DNA of 64,000 bases from Pseudobdellovibrionaceae bacterium (GTDB lineage Bacteria; Bdellovibrionota; Bdellovibrionia; Bdellovibrionales; JAGQZY01): positions 62,001 to 126,000 of the forward strand of contig JACKAL010000004.1 in assembly GCA_020635085.1 (NCBI GenBank), in the 5' to 3' direction. The notes under the pieces are model-generated. The model was given only the letters and a program-made list of their open reading frames with translations, was not told the origin of the DNA and made no database searches. Below are positions 43,286 to 52,260 of this stretch, in pieces; the first letter of the stretch is position 1; every line of letters starts with the position of its first letter. Position numbers and translations under genes: made by a program.

Positions 43286-44536
43286 CTATAAAAATTTCTT
43301 ACCGATATCACTGCGCATTTGGCGACCTTTCCAATGCACATGTTCAGCGATTTCATAACTTTTTTTGATCGCTTCCTTGAGACTAGAACCAATGCCCACG
43401 CAATTTAAAACTCGTCCACCATCCACAAGCCAGCGAGACCCTTCCTTTTTTGTTCCCGCGTGTAATAAATAGCTTGATGTGGTTTGCATATTAAGATCAC
43501 CTTCGATCTCTGTACCTTTTACTACTGTGTTTGGATAACCCTCGGCAGCCAGCACAACGCATGCAGCATATATATTTTTCCACGATAAATTGGGCATTTC
43601 GCCTTTGGCAATTTTCAACATCGTTTGCCCCCAATCACCATCTAACAAAGGTAGTAGCACCTGGGCTTCAGGGTCGCCGAAACGAACATTATATTCCAGT
43701 ACGGATGGTCCTTTATCTGTCATTATTAAACCGATGAATAAAACGCCACGATAAAAAAGATTTTTTGTTTGTAATGCTTTAACTGTCGGTTCAACAACTT
43801 TTTTTACAATGCTATTATACTCTTCATCGAGAATCCGAATGGGAGCAACCGTGCCCATGCCACCGGTGTTAGGTCCCGTTTCTCCTTCGCCAATTTTTTT
43901 ATGATCTTGTGCTAAAGGCAAAGCCACATAGTTTCTGCCATTGGTAAGAATAAAAAAACTTAACTCATAACCTTTGTTAAATTGTTCCAACAATGCCTGT
44001 CCACCGGCATTGCCTAAAATTTTCTTGTCAAAGACATCCTTAGCCACATTTTCCAACTCTTCAATTGTGGGACAAATATAAACACCTTTGCCCCCTGCCA
44101 AGCCATCTGCTTTAAACACATATGGAGGCGTAAATGCTTTATGTGCTTTGCGCACGTCTTCGACAGAGCGAACCACTTGGAAGGGAGCAGTTGGGATACC
44201 GGCGCTTTGCATGAACTCTTTAGAAAAGATTTTACTCCCTTCTAGATTGGCCGCTTCCTGACTAGGACCGAATACTTGAAACTTTGCATTACGAAGAAAA
44301 TCAGATAGACCTTGGACCAAGGGTGTTTCTGGGCCAATGACGACAAGATCAAACTGAAAACGACGGCACAATGAAAGAATTTCCTCATGATTGCTTATAT
44401 CCACAGCATGACATATGGCTTCCGATATTCCAGGATTCCCTGGAAGAGCATGAACTTCAGTAACTGTAGGTGAAAAATAAAGTGCTTTCACAAGTGCATG
44501 CTCTCGCCCGCCCTGGCCAATGACTAACACTCTCAT
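43286..44536 (-). CDS. purD: Phosphoribosylamine-glycine ligase
   Basis: A 416-residue ATP-grasp enzyme of purine synthesis that joins glycine to phosphoribosylamine. It begins MRVLVIGQGGREHAL and contains VIGPETPLVQGLSD, VFKADGLAGGKGVYI, TGPNTGGMGTVAPI and VLEYNVRFGDPEAQ. The start at 44536 has AAAGGAG upstream; a longer frame to 44614 lacks one. No other pur gene is nearby. It diverges from the SDR-like gene with 90 bp between. Confidence 0.95.
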   Translation of the reverse strand: MRVLVIGQGGREHALVKALYFSPTVTEVHALPGNPGISEAICHAVDISNHEEILSLCRRFQFDLVVIGPETPLVQGLSDFLRNAKFQVFGPSQEAANLEGSKIFSKEFMQSAGIPTAPFQVVRSVEDVRKAHKAFTPPYVFKADGLAGGKGVYICPTIEELENVAKDVFDKKILGNAGGQALLEQFNKGYELSFFILTNGRNYVALPLAQDHKKIGEGETGPNTGGMGTVAPIRILDEEYNSIVKKVVEPTVKALQTKNLFYRGVLFIGLIMTDKGPSVLEYNVRFGDPEAQVLLPLLDGDWGQTMLKIAKGEMPNLSWKNIYAACVVLAAEGYPNTVVKGTEIEGDLNMQTTSSYLLHAGTKKEGSRWLVDGGRVLNCVGIGSSLKEAIKKSYEIAEHVHWKGRQMRSDIGKKFL

Positions 44537-44626
44537 AAACTCTCCTTTAACATAGACGCTCTCGGTAGTTCTTGTATAATAGAAACACTCTAGAACTTTC
44601 GTTTTGTATACCAATAAGGATTGTCT

Positions 44627-45349
44627 ATGCCAAATGATATCCTCAAACTGAGCGATAAACGCGTACTACTGTCAGGCCCTATTCGTTCTTATTCTTACGA
44701 AATTGGGTATGCCTTTACAGCGCAAGGCGCTTCAATATGCTTCTTTACTGATGATGTCGATAAAGCGCGCCGCATCTGTGATACACTCAACGATGCACGA
44801 GAAATTTATCGACACTATGGGCGCGCCACGTTTTCTCTTTTGGATTGTTCACAAGAGAACATAACAAAGAGCCTAGCTGGAGCTATACAAACAATTAACG
44901 GACTCGATATTTATATCGATGCTATGAACTTTTTTTCTAACAACTCCCTTTCTCCTGAGGCTATACATGAGTTGCTCGAAAAGGTTTCTCATGTTTTTAC
45001 CGAGCGCTCTCGTGGCAAGCTGATTCATCTATTAGAAAATTATCTTTTTGAGACCGACCGCAACGAATCCTTTTTTCACCAACGTTTACCGTCGTTTCAG
45101 TGGCGAGAAAAAAATAAAGCATCTCTCTATGAAAAAAATATTTCCTCACACCAGATAGAAATAACACTATCAGAAGACACACTGCTATTTCTTTACCCTC
45201 AGAAAACACTCAACGAAGGATTGAAAGAAATAAATCAGTTAAAATCCAATATCAAAATAACGAAGCCAGATAATATCAGTAAAACACTATTAGCTGTGTG
45301 TGGAGATCTGCTGTCCGCAATTCCACCCATGGAATTTAAAGTTCAATAA
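44627..45349 (+). CDS. Degenerate short-chain dehydrogenase-like protein
   Basis: A 240-residue protein with the Rossmann layout of the short-chain dehydrogenase family (enoyl-ACP-reductase-like start: LSDKRVLLSGPIRSYSYEIGYAFTAQGASICFF). The glycine-rich cofactor loop is reduced to SGPIRSYSYEIG, and I find no YxxxK catalytic pair, so it is probably not an active dehydrogenase. ATG 44627 has AAGGA upstream; a TTG at 44621 is less likely. It ends 11 bp before the glutaryl-CoA dehydrogenase gene and is surely cotranscribed with it. Confidence 0.6.
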   Translation: MPNDILKLSDKRVLLSGPIRSYSYEIGYAFTAQGASICFFTDDVDKARRICDTLNDAREIYRHYGRATFSLLDCSQENITKSLAGAIQTINGLDIYIDAMNFFSNNSLSPEAIHELLEKVSHVFTERSRGKLIHLLENYLFETDRNESFFHQRLPSFQWREKNKASLYEKNISSHQIEITLSEDTLLFLYPQKTLNEGLKEINQLKSNIKITKPDNISKTLLAVCGDLLSAIPPMEFKVQ

Positions 45350-45360
45350 AGGAGAATGTT

Positions 45361-46533
45361 ATGAGTTCTTTCCAAGGTGCCGATTTTTACAACATTAGCT
45401 CTCTTCTCAGCGATGAAGAAAAAGCCATACAGCAATCCGTGCGCTCTTTCGTTGATAAGGAAATTATGCCGGTCATTGCGGAAAACTATATCAACCACCA
45501 TTTCCCAAAAGATTTATTTCTAAAACTGGGCGAGCTCGGTGTTTTAGGCGCCAATCTTGAGGGCTATGACTGTGCCGGTCTTGGGGAAGTCAGTTACGGG
45601 CTGATTATGCAAGAGCTCGAGCGTGGAGACAGTGGTATTCGCAGTGCCGTGAGCGTACAAGGTGCGTTGTGCATGTTTCCCATCCATGCCTATGCATCCG
45701 AAGAATTAAAACAAAAATATCTTCCGGCAATGGCCCGCGGCGAATTGATTGGTTGCTTTGGTCTTACTGAACCTGATTTCGGCTCGAATCCCTCCGGTAT
45801 GCAGACACGCGCAAAAAAAGTTGGAAGCACATATGTGTTAAATGGAAATAAAATGTGGATCACCAATGGGGGCATTGCCGATCTTGCTATTATTTGGGCT
45901 AAACTCGAAGATGAAGATAATAAGGTGGGTGGTTTTATTGTGCCTACGAATACTAAAGGAATGACAATTCACAATATCGAAAAAAAATTCAGTCTTAATG
46001 CGTCCATCACCTCTGAGATCAACATGGATCAATGTGTGGTCCCTGCAGATCACATGCTCCAGGTGCGTGGCCTTAAAGGCCCCTTTAGTTGTTTGAATCA
46101 TGCACGCTATGGTATTGCGTGGGGTGCTCTCGGGGCCGCTATGGCTTGTTTTGAAGAAGCTCGCGACTATGCAAAAACCCGTATTCAGTTTGATAAACCC
46201 ATTGCCTCTTTCCAACTCGTACAAAGTAAGTTGACCTACATGCTTACCGAAATCACCAAAGGTCAGCTGCTGGTTTATCAGCTTGGCCGATTGAAAGAAC
46301 AAAACAACTATATTCCACAGCAAATTTCCATGGCCAAAATGAACAACGTTTCCAAAGCGCTTGAAATTGCCCGCTTAGCACGTGATATTTTGGGCGCTTC
46401 TGGCATTACACTGGAGTATAACATCGGCCGCCACCTCATGAACTTAGAAAGCGTAAACACCTACGAAGGCACGGAAGACATTCACCGTCTCATTATCGGC
46501 GAGCACATCACCGGCATTCCAGCATATCAATAA
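45361..46533 (+). CDS. gcdH: Glutaryl-CoA dehydrogenase
   Basis: A 390-residue acyl-CoA dehydrogenase of the glutaryl-CoA type, which oxidises and decarboxylates glutaryl-CoA to crotonyl-CoA in lysine and tryptophan breakdown. Diagnostic features are SGIRSAVSVQGAL, whose arginine binds the glutaryl carboxylate in known enzymes, FGLTEPDFGSNP, WITNGG, ARYGIAWGALGAA and the C-terminal VNTYEGTEDIHRLIIGEHITGI, containing the catalytic glutamate. It has a strong ribosome site (AAAGGAG). Other lysine-degradation genes are not seen in the window. Confidence 0.92.
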   Translation: MSSFQGADFYNISSLLSDEEKAIQQSVRSFVDKEIMPVIAENYINHHFPKDLFLKLGELGVLGANLEGYDCAGLGEVSYGLIMQELERGDSGIRSAVSVQGALCMFPIHAYASEELKQKYLPAMARGELIGCFGLTEPDFGSNPSGMQTRAKKVGSTYVLNGNKMWITNGGIADLAIIWAKLEDEDNKVGGFIVPTNTKGMTIHNIEKKFSLNASITSEINMDQCVVPADHMLQVRGLKGPFSCLNHARYGIAWGALGAAMACFEEARDYAKTRIQFDKPIASFQLVQSKLTYMLTEITKGQLLVYQLGRLKEQNNYIPQQISMAKMNNVSKALEIARLARDILGASGITLEYNIGRHLMNLESVNTYEGTEDIHRLIIGEHITGIPAYQ

Positions 46534-46543
46534 GGAAAACTGC

Positions 46544-47092
46544 ATGTACAAATATGCTAACTATCCCTATCGCACTCTCAGAATTGTCTTTAGTGTTTTC
46601 TTAGCCTCCCCGGCTCTTGTTCTCTATGCGGCTAACAAAAACGCCACCGAGAGAAGCTGGGACTTTACTGTTTTCACATTACCGCAATTCTTTCCACTCT
46701 ATCTTGCCATTGCTGCTGTCTTCGCTGCTATCGCCGCTTTCCTCATCCCAAACTACATCCTGAAATCCCAATTACCTCAAGCACTGCAGCGCCCCTGGGA
46801 TCAAAATTTTTTCGAATCCCTCCGCCCTAACTTATCACCAACAGAGCTCTCTTCCCTCAAAACTATTTCCGAACAAGAAAAAAAGCTCATCAAGGCTATT
46901 CCCGCATTTTTTGTTTACTATGTTTTACGATTTACCTTGCTCGAATCTATAAGCATGATGGGTTTTGTGATTACCACATCTACGCATAATCTTTACCACA
47001 TGCTTCCTTTTGTCCTTGTCACCTACTTTGGCCTTGTGCTTTCCCTTCCCTCCATAGGAACGTGCGAAGAGAAAATACAATTATACGCTTGA
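46544..47092 (+). CDS. Membrane protein of unknown function
   Basis: A 182-residue protein with four hydrophobic segments (about residues 12-32, 48-70, 117-140 and 150-172) and a charged cytoplasmic stretch in between (PTELSSLKTISEQEKKLIKA). No family recognised. It follows gcdH by ten bases with AAGGAAA upstream, so it belongs to the same operon. Confidence 0.7.
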   Translation: MYKYANYPYRTLRIVFSVFLASPALVLYAANKNATERSWDFTVFTLPQFFPLYLAIAAVFAAIAAFLIPNYILKSQLPQALQRPWDQNFFESLRPNLSPTELSSLKTISEQEKKLIKAIPAFFVYYVLRFTLLESISMMGFVITTSTHNLYHMLPFVLVTYFGLVLSLPSIGTCEEKIQLYA

Positions 47093-47120
47093 AGAAAGGG
47101 AAACTGTTATCGCGCAAAGA

Positions 47121-48140
47121 TTATTTCACAACCTCTACTTTTTCATCTTTTTGTAATACAGAGCAATTATTTGAAAATAAATTTTGAAATTGTTGCTTAC
47201 TACAAGAACTACAAGCATAACCGCTTGCTAATGATTGCTGAGTGGCTTTGTTGATATCAATTTCTAATACAGAATACTGATTAGAAATTCGATTTTGACT
47301 TAATGCGTACATTTTTCCATTAGCACCGAAATGAGGATAATAGATATTTTCTTTTCCGCTGGAAATTTTAAAGGTCTTTTTATTCTTTACATCCATAACG
47401 AAAATTTGCTGCTGTAAATTTAAATCGTCAGAAATTTTTCCATTTGAATCAGAACTTGCATGGAAGGCCATCCAGCGATTATCGTAACTAAAATCCATTT
47501 TCCCTACCATATAAGGAAATTGAAATTTATCACGACAACTTCCATTTGCATTGATTTCAGCAATGAATGTTTTTTCCTTTTCGACATCCCATCCTGAAAT
47601 CATTTTGCCATCTTTCGATAACATCGGTAATTTGAGATCTTTACCAGCACAAAAACTCTGCACGGAACTTATTGGCTGAATAGCGTCTTCCGAAACCCTG
47701 TAATCTTTAAAAAAACCATAATACGTGATCACACGCACTGTAGACGTTTTTTTATTATTATTTAAAAACCCGATTGATTGATAATAACCTTTTAATTCTT
47801 TGTCCGTAAAAACAGGTTTTGTTCTCGTTTCAGACTCTAAGTCTTTCGATTTAAAAAAACACATGGCGCCATCATGTCCCTCACAATCAGGAATCGTAAG
47901 CCATCCCTTACCTGAGATTGGATAAGGTTCCCATGTTTTTGTATTGCTTATACACTTACCTGTATCTAATGAAACAATGCAATCTCCGCTCATATAAATG
48001 CGTCGTGCATGGGTATCAACACGAATAAAATAAGTAGGTGTTTTTTCTAGCGGTATTCGTCTTATAAGACCAAAAACTCCCTCAGCACATTGTACTTGGG
48101 CTTGAACAAACGATATTAAAAATAAAATCAGAAAAATCAC
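47121..48140 (-). CDS. Exported beta-propeller-like protein
   Basis: A 339-residue exported protein with a signal peptide (MIFLILFLISFVQA). The mature part contains repeated beta-strand segments that resemble TolB/WD40-like blades (FSYDNRWMAFHASSD, QQIFVMDVKNKKTFKIS, YYPHFGANGKMYALSQ). Nine or more cysteines, including a CSSC near the C-terminus, suggest disulfide bonds in the periplasm. The start is GTG at 48140, overlapping the previous stop by four bases. It is paired with the thioredoxin-like gene. No closer family recognised. Confidence 0.66.
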   Translation of the reverse strand: MIFLILFLISFVQAQVQCAEGVFGLIRRIPLEKTPTYFIRVDTHARRIYMSGDCIVSLDTGKCISNTKTWEPYPISGKGWLTIPDCEGHDGAMCFFKSKDLESETRTKPVFTDKELKGYYQSIGFLNNNKKTSTVRVITYYGFFKDYRVSEDAIQPISSVQSFCAGKDLKLPMLSKDGKMISGWDVEKEKTFIAEINANGSCRDKFQFPYMVGKMDFSYDNRWMAFHASSDSNGKISDDLNLQQQIFVMDVKNKKTFKISSGKENIYYPHFGANGKMYALSQNRISNQYSVLEIDINKATQQSLASGYACSSCSKQQFQNLFSNNCSVLQKDEKVEVVK

Positions 48141-48565
48141 TTTTTACTCAATTGTTTAAGACGTTCAGAGAACTTTTCTGGTGAATCATACCCTGGATTA
48201 AACAAGCCTATAATTTTAGAATTCGTATACACCAGAAATGAAGGATAATGTTGAGTAGCCCCAAGTTGTACCAGTTTATTAGAAGCTAGAACATGATAAG
48301 ACTCTTTCACTTTGTATGGAGCCTGAGGGGAAGCATTAGGATCCCTTAATAATAAAAAATGAAACCCATGAGATAGGGCTATTTTTTTATACTCTGCAAT
48401 GCCTTTAACCGACAGGTACATATGAGGAGAAAAAACATAAATGACAGCATTTTTCTTTTGTAAGACATAGCGTTCAAAATCAGAGTTCGTAAAATAGGAC
48501 TCACCTGTCACATCTGCACCAGTCGAGGTAAACAACATAAAAATACACATCAGAAAATGAGACAT
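48137..48565 (-). CDS. Exported thioredoxin-fold protein lacking the CXXC motif
   Basis: A 142-residue exported protein with a signal peptide (MCIFMLFTSTGA). The order of elements (NAVIYVFSPHMYLSVKGIAEY, then HFLLLRD, then HYPSFLVYTNSKIIGLFNPG) fits a thioredoxin fold with a cis-proline at HYP, but the redox site is HMYL instead of CxxC, and no cysteine remains in the mature domain. It is more likely a binding or scaffold protein than a disulfide enzyme. It overlaps the beta-propeller-like gene by four bases. Confidence 0.6.
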   Translation of the reverse strand: MSHFLMCIFMLFTSTGADVTGESYFTNSDFERYVLQKKNAVIYVFSPHMYLSVKGIAEYKKIALSHGFHFLLLRDPNASPQAPYKVKESYHVLASNKLVQLGATQHYPSFLVYTNSKIIGLFNPGYDSPEKFSERLKQLSKK

Positions 48566-48786
48566 TATCTATGTTTCTACCTTCGTCCCCTTAAAATTTC
48601 AATAGCATTTCCCTTCCTTTGGGCAGCACCCCTCCCCAACACCCATCTCTAGTTGATAAAATTCGTTTCGGGTGTCTAAACTCTAAACACCTATTCCAAC
48701 ATGTATCACTTTGAATCATTTTTTATTTAATAAATTCAATATGTTATGGTGGTACTTTTGGCATCAAGAATGCACTATCCACTTGT

Positions 48787-49905
48787 ATGGGGAGCTTTAA
48801 AAATAACACCACTTTATATACGATCACCATCACTTGCGGAGTGATTTTACTCTTTGCATTTATGGTGAATTCTTCGGGCCAAAAACTTGGCTCTTTATTT
48901 CAGTCGACTCCTGATTCTGATATATCTGAATCTGCGCAAGGTCTCGAGATTCCCAGTAGTCAATACACAACATTTAAACTAAATAAAGAAAATAATACTT
49001 CTTCTTCTGGCCGTTACAAAAATGATTACCAGGCTTCAGCGACATATGCACGTACGTATGTTAATGATTCGGACAATCAAGGCACTAGCTCATCAACAAA
49101 ATTTGTAGAGAAAAAGAAAGCCGAAACTAAAAAAGCGAAGAAACGTTCTAAAAAGAATATCGCCAAAAAGAAAAATATAGAAAAAAGTAAATTAAAAAAA
49201 GATAGCTTTTTTGATGATGAGGACTCTCTCGGTTCATCTGGAAATAATTATGCTAGCTCCGGTGGAGGCACTACTGGACCTGCTAAAGCACCACAAAAAA
49301 AGAAAGACGAAGAAGAACAGCTGAATACAGTACAATACTGGGAAAAGCCCATCTTTGTAGAAGAAGATTTTAAAGCAGTTTTGAAACTCATTTCATCTTA
49401 CCAAGTAAAAAAAGTTTCTGGTGGTGTATTCTATACTCTTGTGGATGACATGACACACGATGAGCGACCCACCTTGCGTAGCTATGGATTAATTGCCCTC
49501 ACATCTACACCAAGTACAAAAAGTTTTTCTGAGCTGGCATGGTTAAAACATAACGATGATGTCAATGATATCCGTAGTTCAGCGGGCAATGAAATTTCAA
49601 ATTATGCCGACCTCGGACGCATCTCCTATGTTGTTAGCGCATTGAGAATTAATAGTAAGTCTGAACCAAAAACAACACTTGAGGCCCTGTCTATTGTTTC
49701 AGAAGCAACAAAAAAATATAGTTCTATTAAAACCAATAGCGGTTCGTCGCGTTCGACGTCAAGCTCGCAGGTAGCTCAACTGATTCCGCGCTTAGATACA
49801 GCTCTGGCAATCATCCAAGAAAAATATATTAATTCTAGTGATCCGCAGATTAAAAATGAAGCCTCAAAAACAGCTGCAGCCATTAAATCCTACACATCAC
49901 TTTAA
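48787..49905 (+). CDS. Membrane-anchored protein with lysine-rich linker
   Basis: A 372-residue protein with one N-terminal membrane helix (about residues 10-29), a Ser/Asn/Thr-rich region, a Lys/Ala-rich stretch (about residues 108-145), a Gly/Ser linker, and a helical C-terminal domain from residue 190 (EEDFKAVLKLISSYQVKK) that looks like repeated helix pairs. No family recognised. It is preceded by a 221-bp gap with mutually exclusive small hairpins at 48638-48691. Confidence 0.65.
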   Translation: MGSFKNNTTLYTITITCGVILLFAFMVNSSGQKLGSLFQSTPDSDISESAQGLEIPSSQYTTFKLNKENNTSSSGRYKNDYQASATYARTYVNDSDNQGTSSSTKFVEKKKAETKKAKKRSKKNIAKKKNIEKSKLKKDSFFDDEDSLGSSGNNYASSGGGTTGPAKAPQKKKDEEEQLNTVQYWEKPIFVEEDFKAVLKLISSYQVKKVSGGVFYTLVDDMTHDERPTLRSYGLIALTSTPSTKSFSELAWLKHNDDVNDIRSSAGNEISNYADLGRISYVVSALRINSKSEPKTTLEALSIVSEATKKYSSIKTNSGSSRSTSSSQVAQLIPRLDTALAIIQEKYINSSDPQIKNEASKTAAAIKSYTSL

Positions 49906-49991
49906 ATTTAGATCTTATTTTAAGATGAATTCGAAAAAATTTAATGAATACTCTTTGACTGTACTGTCGTGTTTTATAGAATATTTTAATA

Positions 49992-50723
49992 ATGCGTATG
50001 CTTCTCGCTACTTTTATCTGTTGTTTTATTGCCTCGCTACCGGCTCAGGCTGAATTTAATCTCACTACGGGGTTAAACGAAGCCTCAAGACAACAATTGG
50101 TCAGAATATTGGGTTTAGGCGTCAATAATAAAAACACCTCCATACCAGGTGCCCTTGGGACAGATCACGGGTTAGAAGTTTCTATTGCCAATGAATTTAT
50201 TAGTACTGAGAAAGTTTCTCAACTTATTCAAGATAAAGGATCGCGCAACACACTGTTTTATCCAAAAATTTCGATTGGGAAAGGGTTGTATGATCGCGTA
50301 GATCTTTTCATTCATTTTATTCCCTATACAGCAACACTTGGATTGTCCGAATTTGGTGGTGCTGTACGTTTGCATATAACACGATCGGAAAGCTCCCCCC
50401 TTGTTACATCTGCTGTCTTGGGATTTAATAGCGCCACTTTCAATAACCAACTCAACACTCAAGGTGTTAGTTTAGATTTTTCCATGGGCATGCAATGGGA
50501 TTACTTGAGTGTCTTTTCTTCAGTTGGACTTGCACAGGCAAAGGGACGCTTTGTCGGTGGTACTCAAGGCGTGACTGATACTCTAACTGAGCAATCGGAA
50601 CGCGTTTCTTCTTTTCATTTCTCTGTTGGTGCTTTAGGGCGTTATAACATATATTTTATGTCTCTCGCTTTAGATCATTATTATCAGCCCGTTTACACTG
50701 GAAAAGTGGGGTTCTATTTCTAG
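49992..50723 (+). CDS. Probable outer-membrane beta-barrel protein
   Basis: A 243-residue protein with a signal peptide (MLLATFICCFIASLPAQA). The mature part has alternating hydrophobic and polar residues and ends in GKVGFYF, with a terminal phenylalanine as in many outer-membrane barrels. Segments such as YPKISIGKGLYDRVDLFIHFIPY and HFSVGALGRYNIYFMSLALDHYY fit transmembrane strands. No family recognised. It follows the membrane-anchored gene by 86 bp. Confidence 0.65.
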   Translation: MRMLLATFICCFIASLPAQAEFNLTTGLNEASRQQLVRILGLGVNNKNTSIPGALGTDHGLEVSIANEFISTEKVSQLIQDKGSRNTLFYPKISIGKGLYDRVDLFIHFIPYTATLGLSEFGGAVRLHITRSESSPLVTSAVLGFNSATFNNQLNTQGVSLDFSMGMQWDYLSVFSSVGLAQAKGRFVGGTQGVTDTLTEQSERVSSFHFSVGALGRYNIYFMSLALDHYYQPVYTGKVGFYF

Positions 50724-50749
50724 GGCGTATCTTCAATTTGGATATGGTG

Positions 50750-51226
50750 CTAAGATGGCGCTTGAGATTTTTTAATAAGCTGCGTGGTCGATTTTCCATC
50801 GATAAAATGGAGAGATTTGACCTCACCCCCATAGCTCATTACAAATGAAGATCCGACAATTTGTTCTATCTTCCAATCGCCACCTTTAACGAGTATGTCC
50901 GGACGCACCTGGTGTATCAGATGCTCTGGAGTATCGTCGTCAAACAATACCACTTGATCAACGGCCTTCAGCGCCAATAAAATTTCCGCACGATCCATCT
51001 CGTTCTGTATGGGGCGGGTGGGCCCCTTCAAACGCTTCACACTCGCATCACTGTTAACACCAACGATCAGAATATCACCTAAATTTTTTGCTTCTTGTAA
51101 GTATCGAACGTGGCCCACATGAAGAAGGTCAAAACAACCATTGGTAAACACAACTTTGTGTCCTGACTTGCGTACAGAAGAAAGTTTTTCTAAGAGCTCA
51201 GGTAATGTGTCTTCGTTATAAATCAT
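50750..51226 (-). CDS. rfaE2: D-glycero-beta-D-manno-heptose 1-phosphate adenylyltransferase
   Basis: A 158-residue nucleotidyltransferase that makes ADP-heptose for the lipopolysaccharide core. It has the family signature VFTNGCFDLLHVGHVRYLQEA with the HxGH-like HVGH, then VGVNSDASVKRLKGPTRPI and DILVKGGDW. It is the stand-alone form; in enteric bacteria this is the C-terminal half of HldE. Its presence supports heptose-containing lipopolysaccharide. It is eight bases downstream of the RDD gene. Confidence 0.93.
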   Translation of the reverse strand: MIYNEDTLPELLEKLSSVRKSGHKVVFTNGCFDLLHVGHVRYLQEAKNLGDILIVGVNSDASVKRLKGPTRPIQNEMDRAEILLALKAVDQVVLFDDDTPEHLIHQVRPDILVKGGDWKIEQIVGSSFVMSYGGEVKSLHFIDGKSTTQLIKKSQAPS

Positions 51227-51233
51227 TTAGGCT

Positions 51234-52169
51234 CTAGTAATTTTTTGTATAAAGACTAACACCCGAAATTTTTCCTGCTAGATCTTTTTTGGCAATAAAT
51301 GATGCTAGAGGTAGTACCACAAATCCAGTCATCGCAATGATCATCATGCGCCAAATAACAAAAGCAGGATAATACCATTTCAAACGATCTTCATCCATAC
51401 CCAACTGAATATCAAACGCCCAGTCTCCGAGAGTCGATCCCCAAGACCCACGAGTGTACATATAATAAACCATATAAACACCAAGAAAAATAAGTCCAAT
51501 CTCAAGCCATACACTCAAAGGTGCTTGTGTATGAAGAATAACCGCAATCAAATCCACTTTCGTAAGAACAATAAGACTCACCAGAAAAAGTGCTGTTAAA
51601 CCCGAGATTACAAGAGCATCAATAACTGCGGAAGTGAAGCTTGCCGTTATCGGAGTAAATTGAGGTTTTATTTCTACAGTTTGGTGGAAAAAAGGCTTAC
51701 GAAATCCAACTTTGGGGAATGCCTTCTCTAACGTATTATCCAAAGAAATATCCATTGAAGTTTCTTTAAGATCAATGGCGGGTGTTTCCCTCGTAGGTTC
51801 AGCTAAATTTTTTGGAATTGCATATTCCACACGACCGACAGGATTGTAGTTGCGATTGATGGGGGTAGGCGTTTGGTTATCTACAAAATCTAACGACGGT
51901 GGAAGGGCATTCAACATTTCCTTGATTGTACGGCTGGCTTCTTGGGGCGCTTCTTTCCCTAAGGAACGCTCAAACAAATCGAGCTCAGGCAACAAGGTTT
52001 CATTTTTCTTGGGTTGCTTATTAATAACTTCCGACAAAGTCATTGTCGGCATGTGTTCGGTGTTCACGTCCTTCGCAGAATCTTTACGTTGAGGACGAAC
52101 ATCTTCCGCTTTTTTATCAAAGCCTAAACCCGTGGTAAGGGGTTTGAACTCAAAATTATCTAAATCCAT
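51234..52169 (-). CDS. RDD-family membrane protein
   Basis: A 311-residue protein. The first 150 residues are polar and Pro/Glu/Asn-rich and probably cytoplasmic. From residue 170 an RDD domain follows with three hydrophobic helices; the start of the domain (TASFTSAVIDALVISGLTALFL) has an Asp within the first helix as in the family, and RGSWGSTLGDWAFDIQL resembles the conserved second part. The function of RDD proteins is mostly unknown; some act as Na+/H+ exchangers. Start 52169 has AAGGAG upstream. Confidence 0.75.
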   Translation of the reverse strand: MDLDNFEFKPLTTGLGFDKKAEDVRPQRKDSAKDVNTEHMPTMTLSEVINKQPKKNETLLPELDLFERSLGKEAPQEASRTIKEMLNALPPSLDFVDNQTPTPINRNYNPVGRVEYAIPKNLAEPTRETPAIDLKETSMDISLDNTLEKAFPKVGFRKPFFHQTVEIKPQFTPITASFTSAVIDALVISGLTALFLVSLIVLTKVDLIAVILHTQAPLSVWLEIGLIFLGVYMVYYMYTRGSWGSTLGDWAFDIQLGMDEDRLKWYYPAFVIWRMMIIAMTGFVVLPLASFIAKKDLAGKISGVSLYTKNY

Positions 52170-52260
52170 TTCCGCTCCTTGTCGAACGCAAGCGCTCTCC
52201 ATCTGTTGTGGCTAAGATCTGCCAGATGGCGCTTCGTATATATAAGCTGGTTGAAAAACC

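Noticed and set aside
48750..48786. Sigma-54 promoter before the gene at 48787
   Set aside because: The GG and GC pairs are 10 bp apart rather than the required 12.
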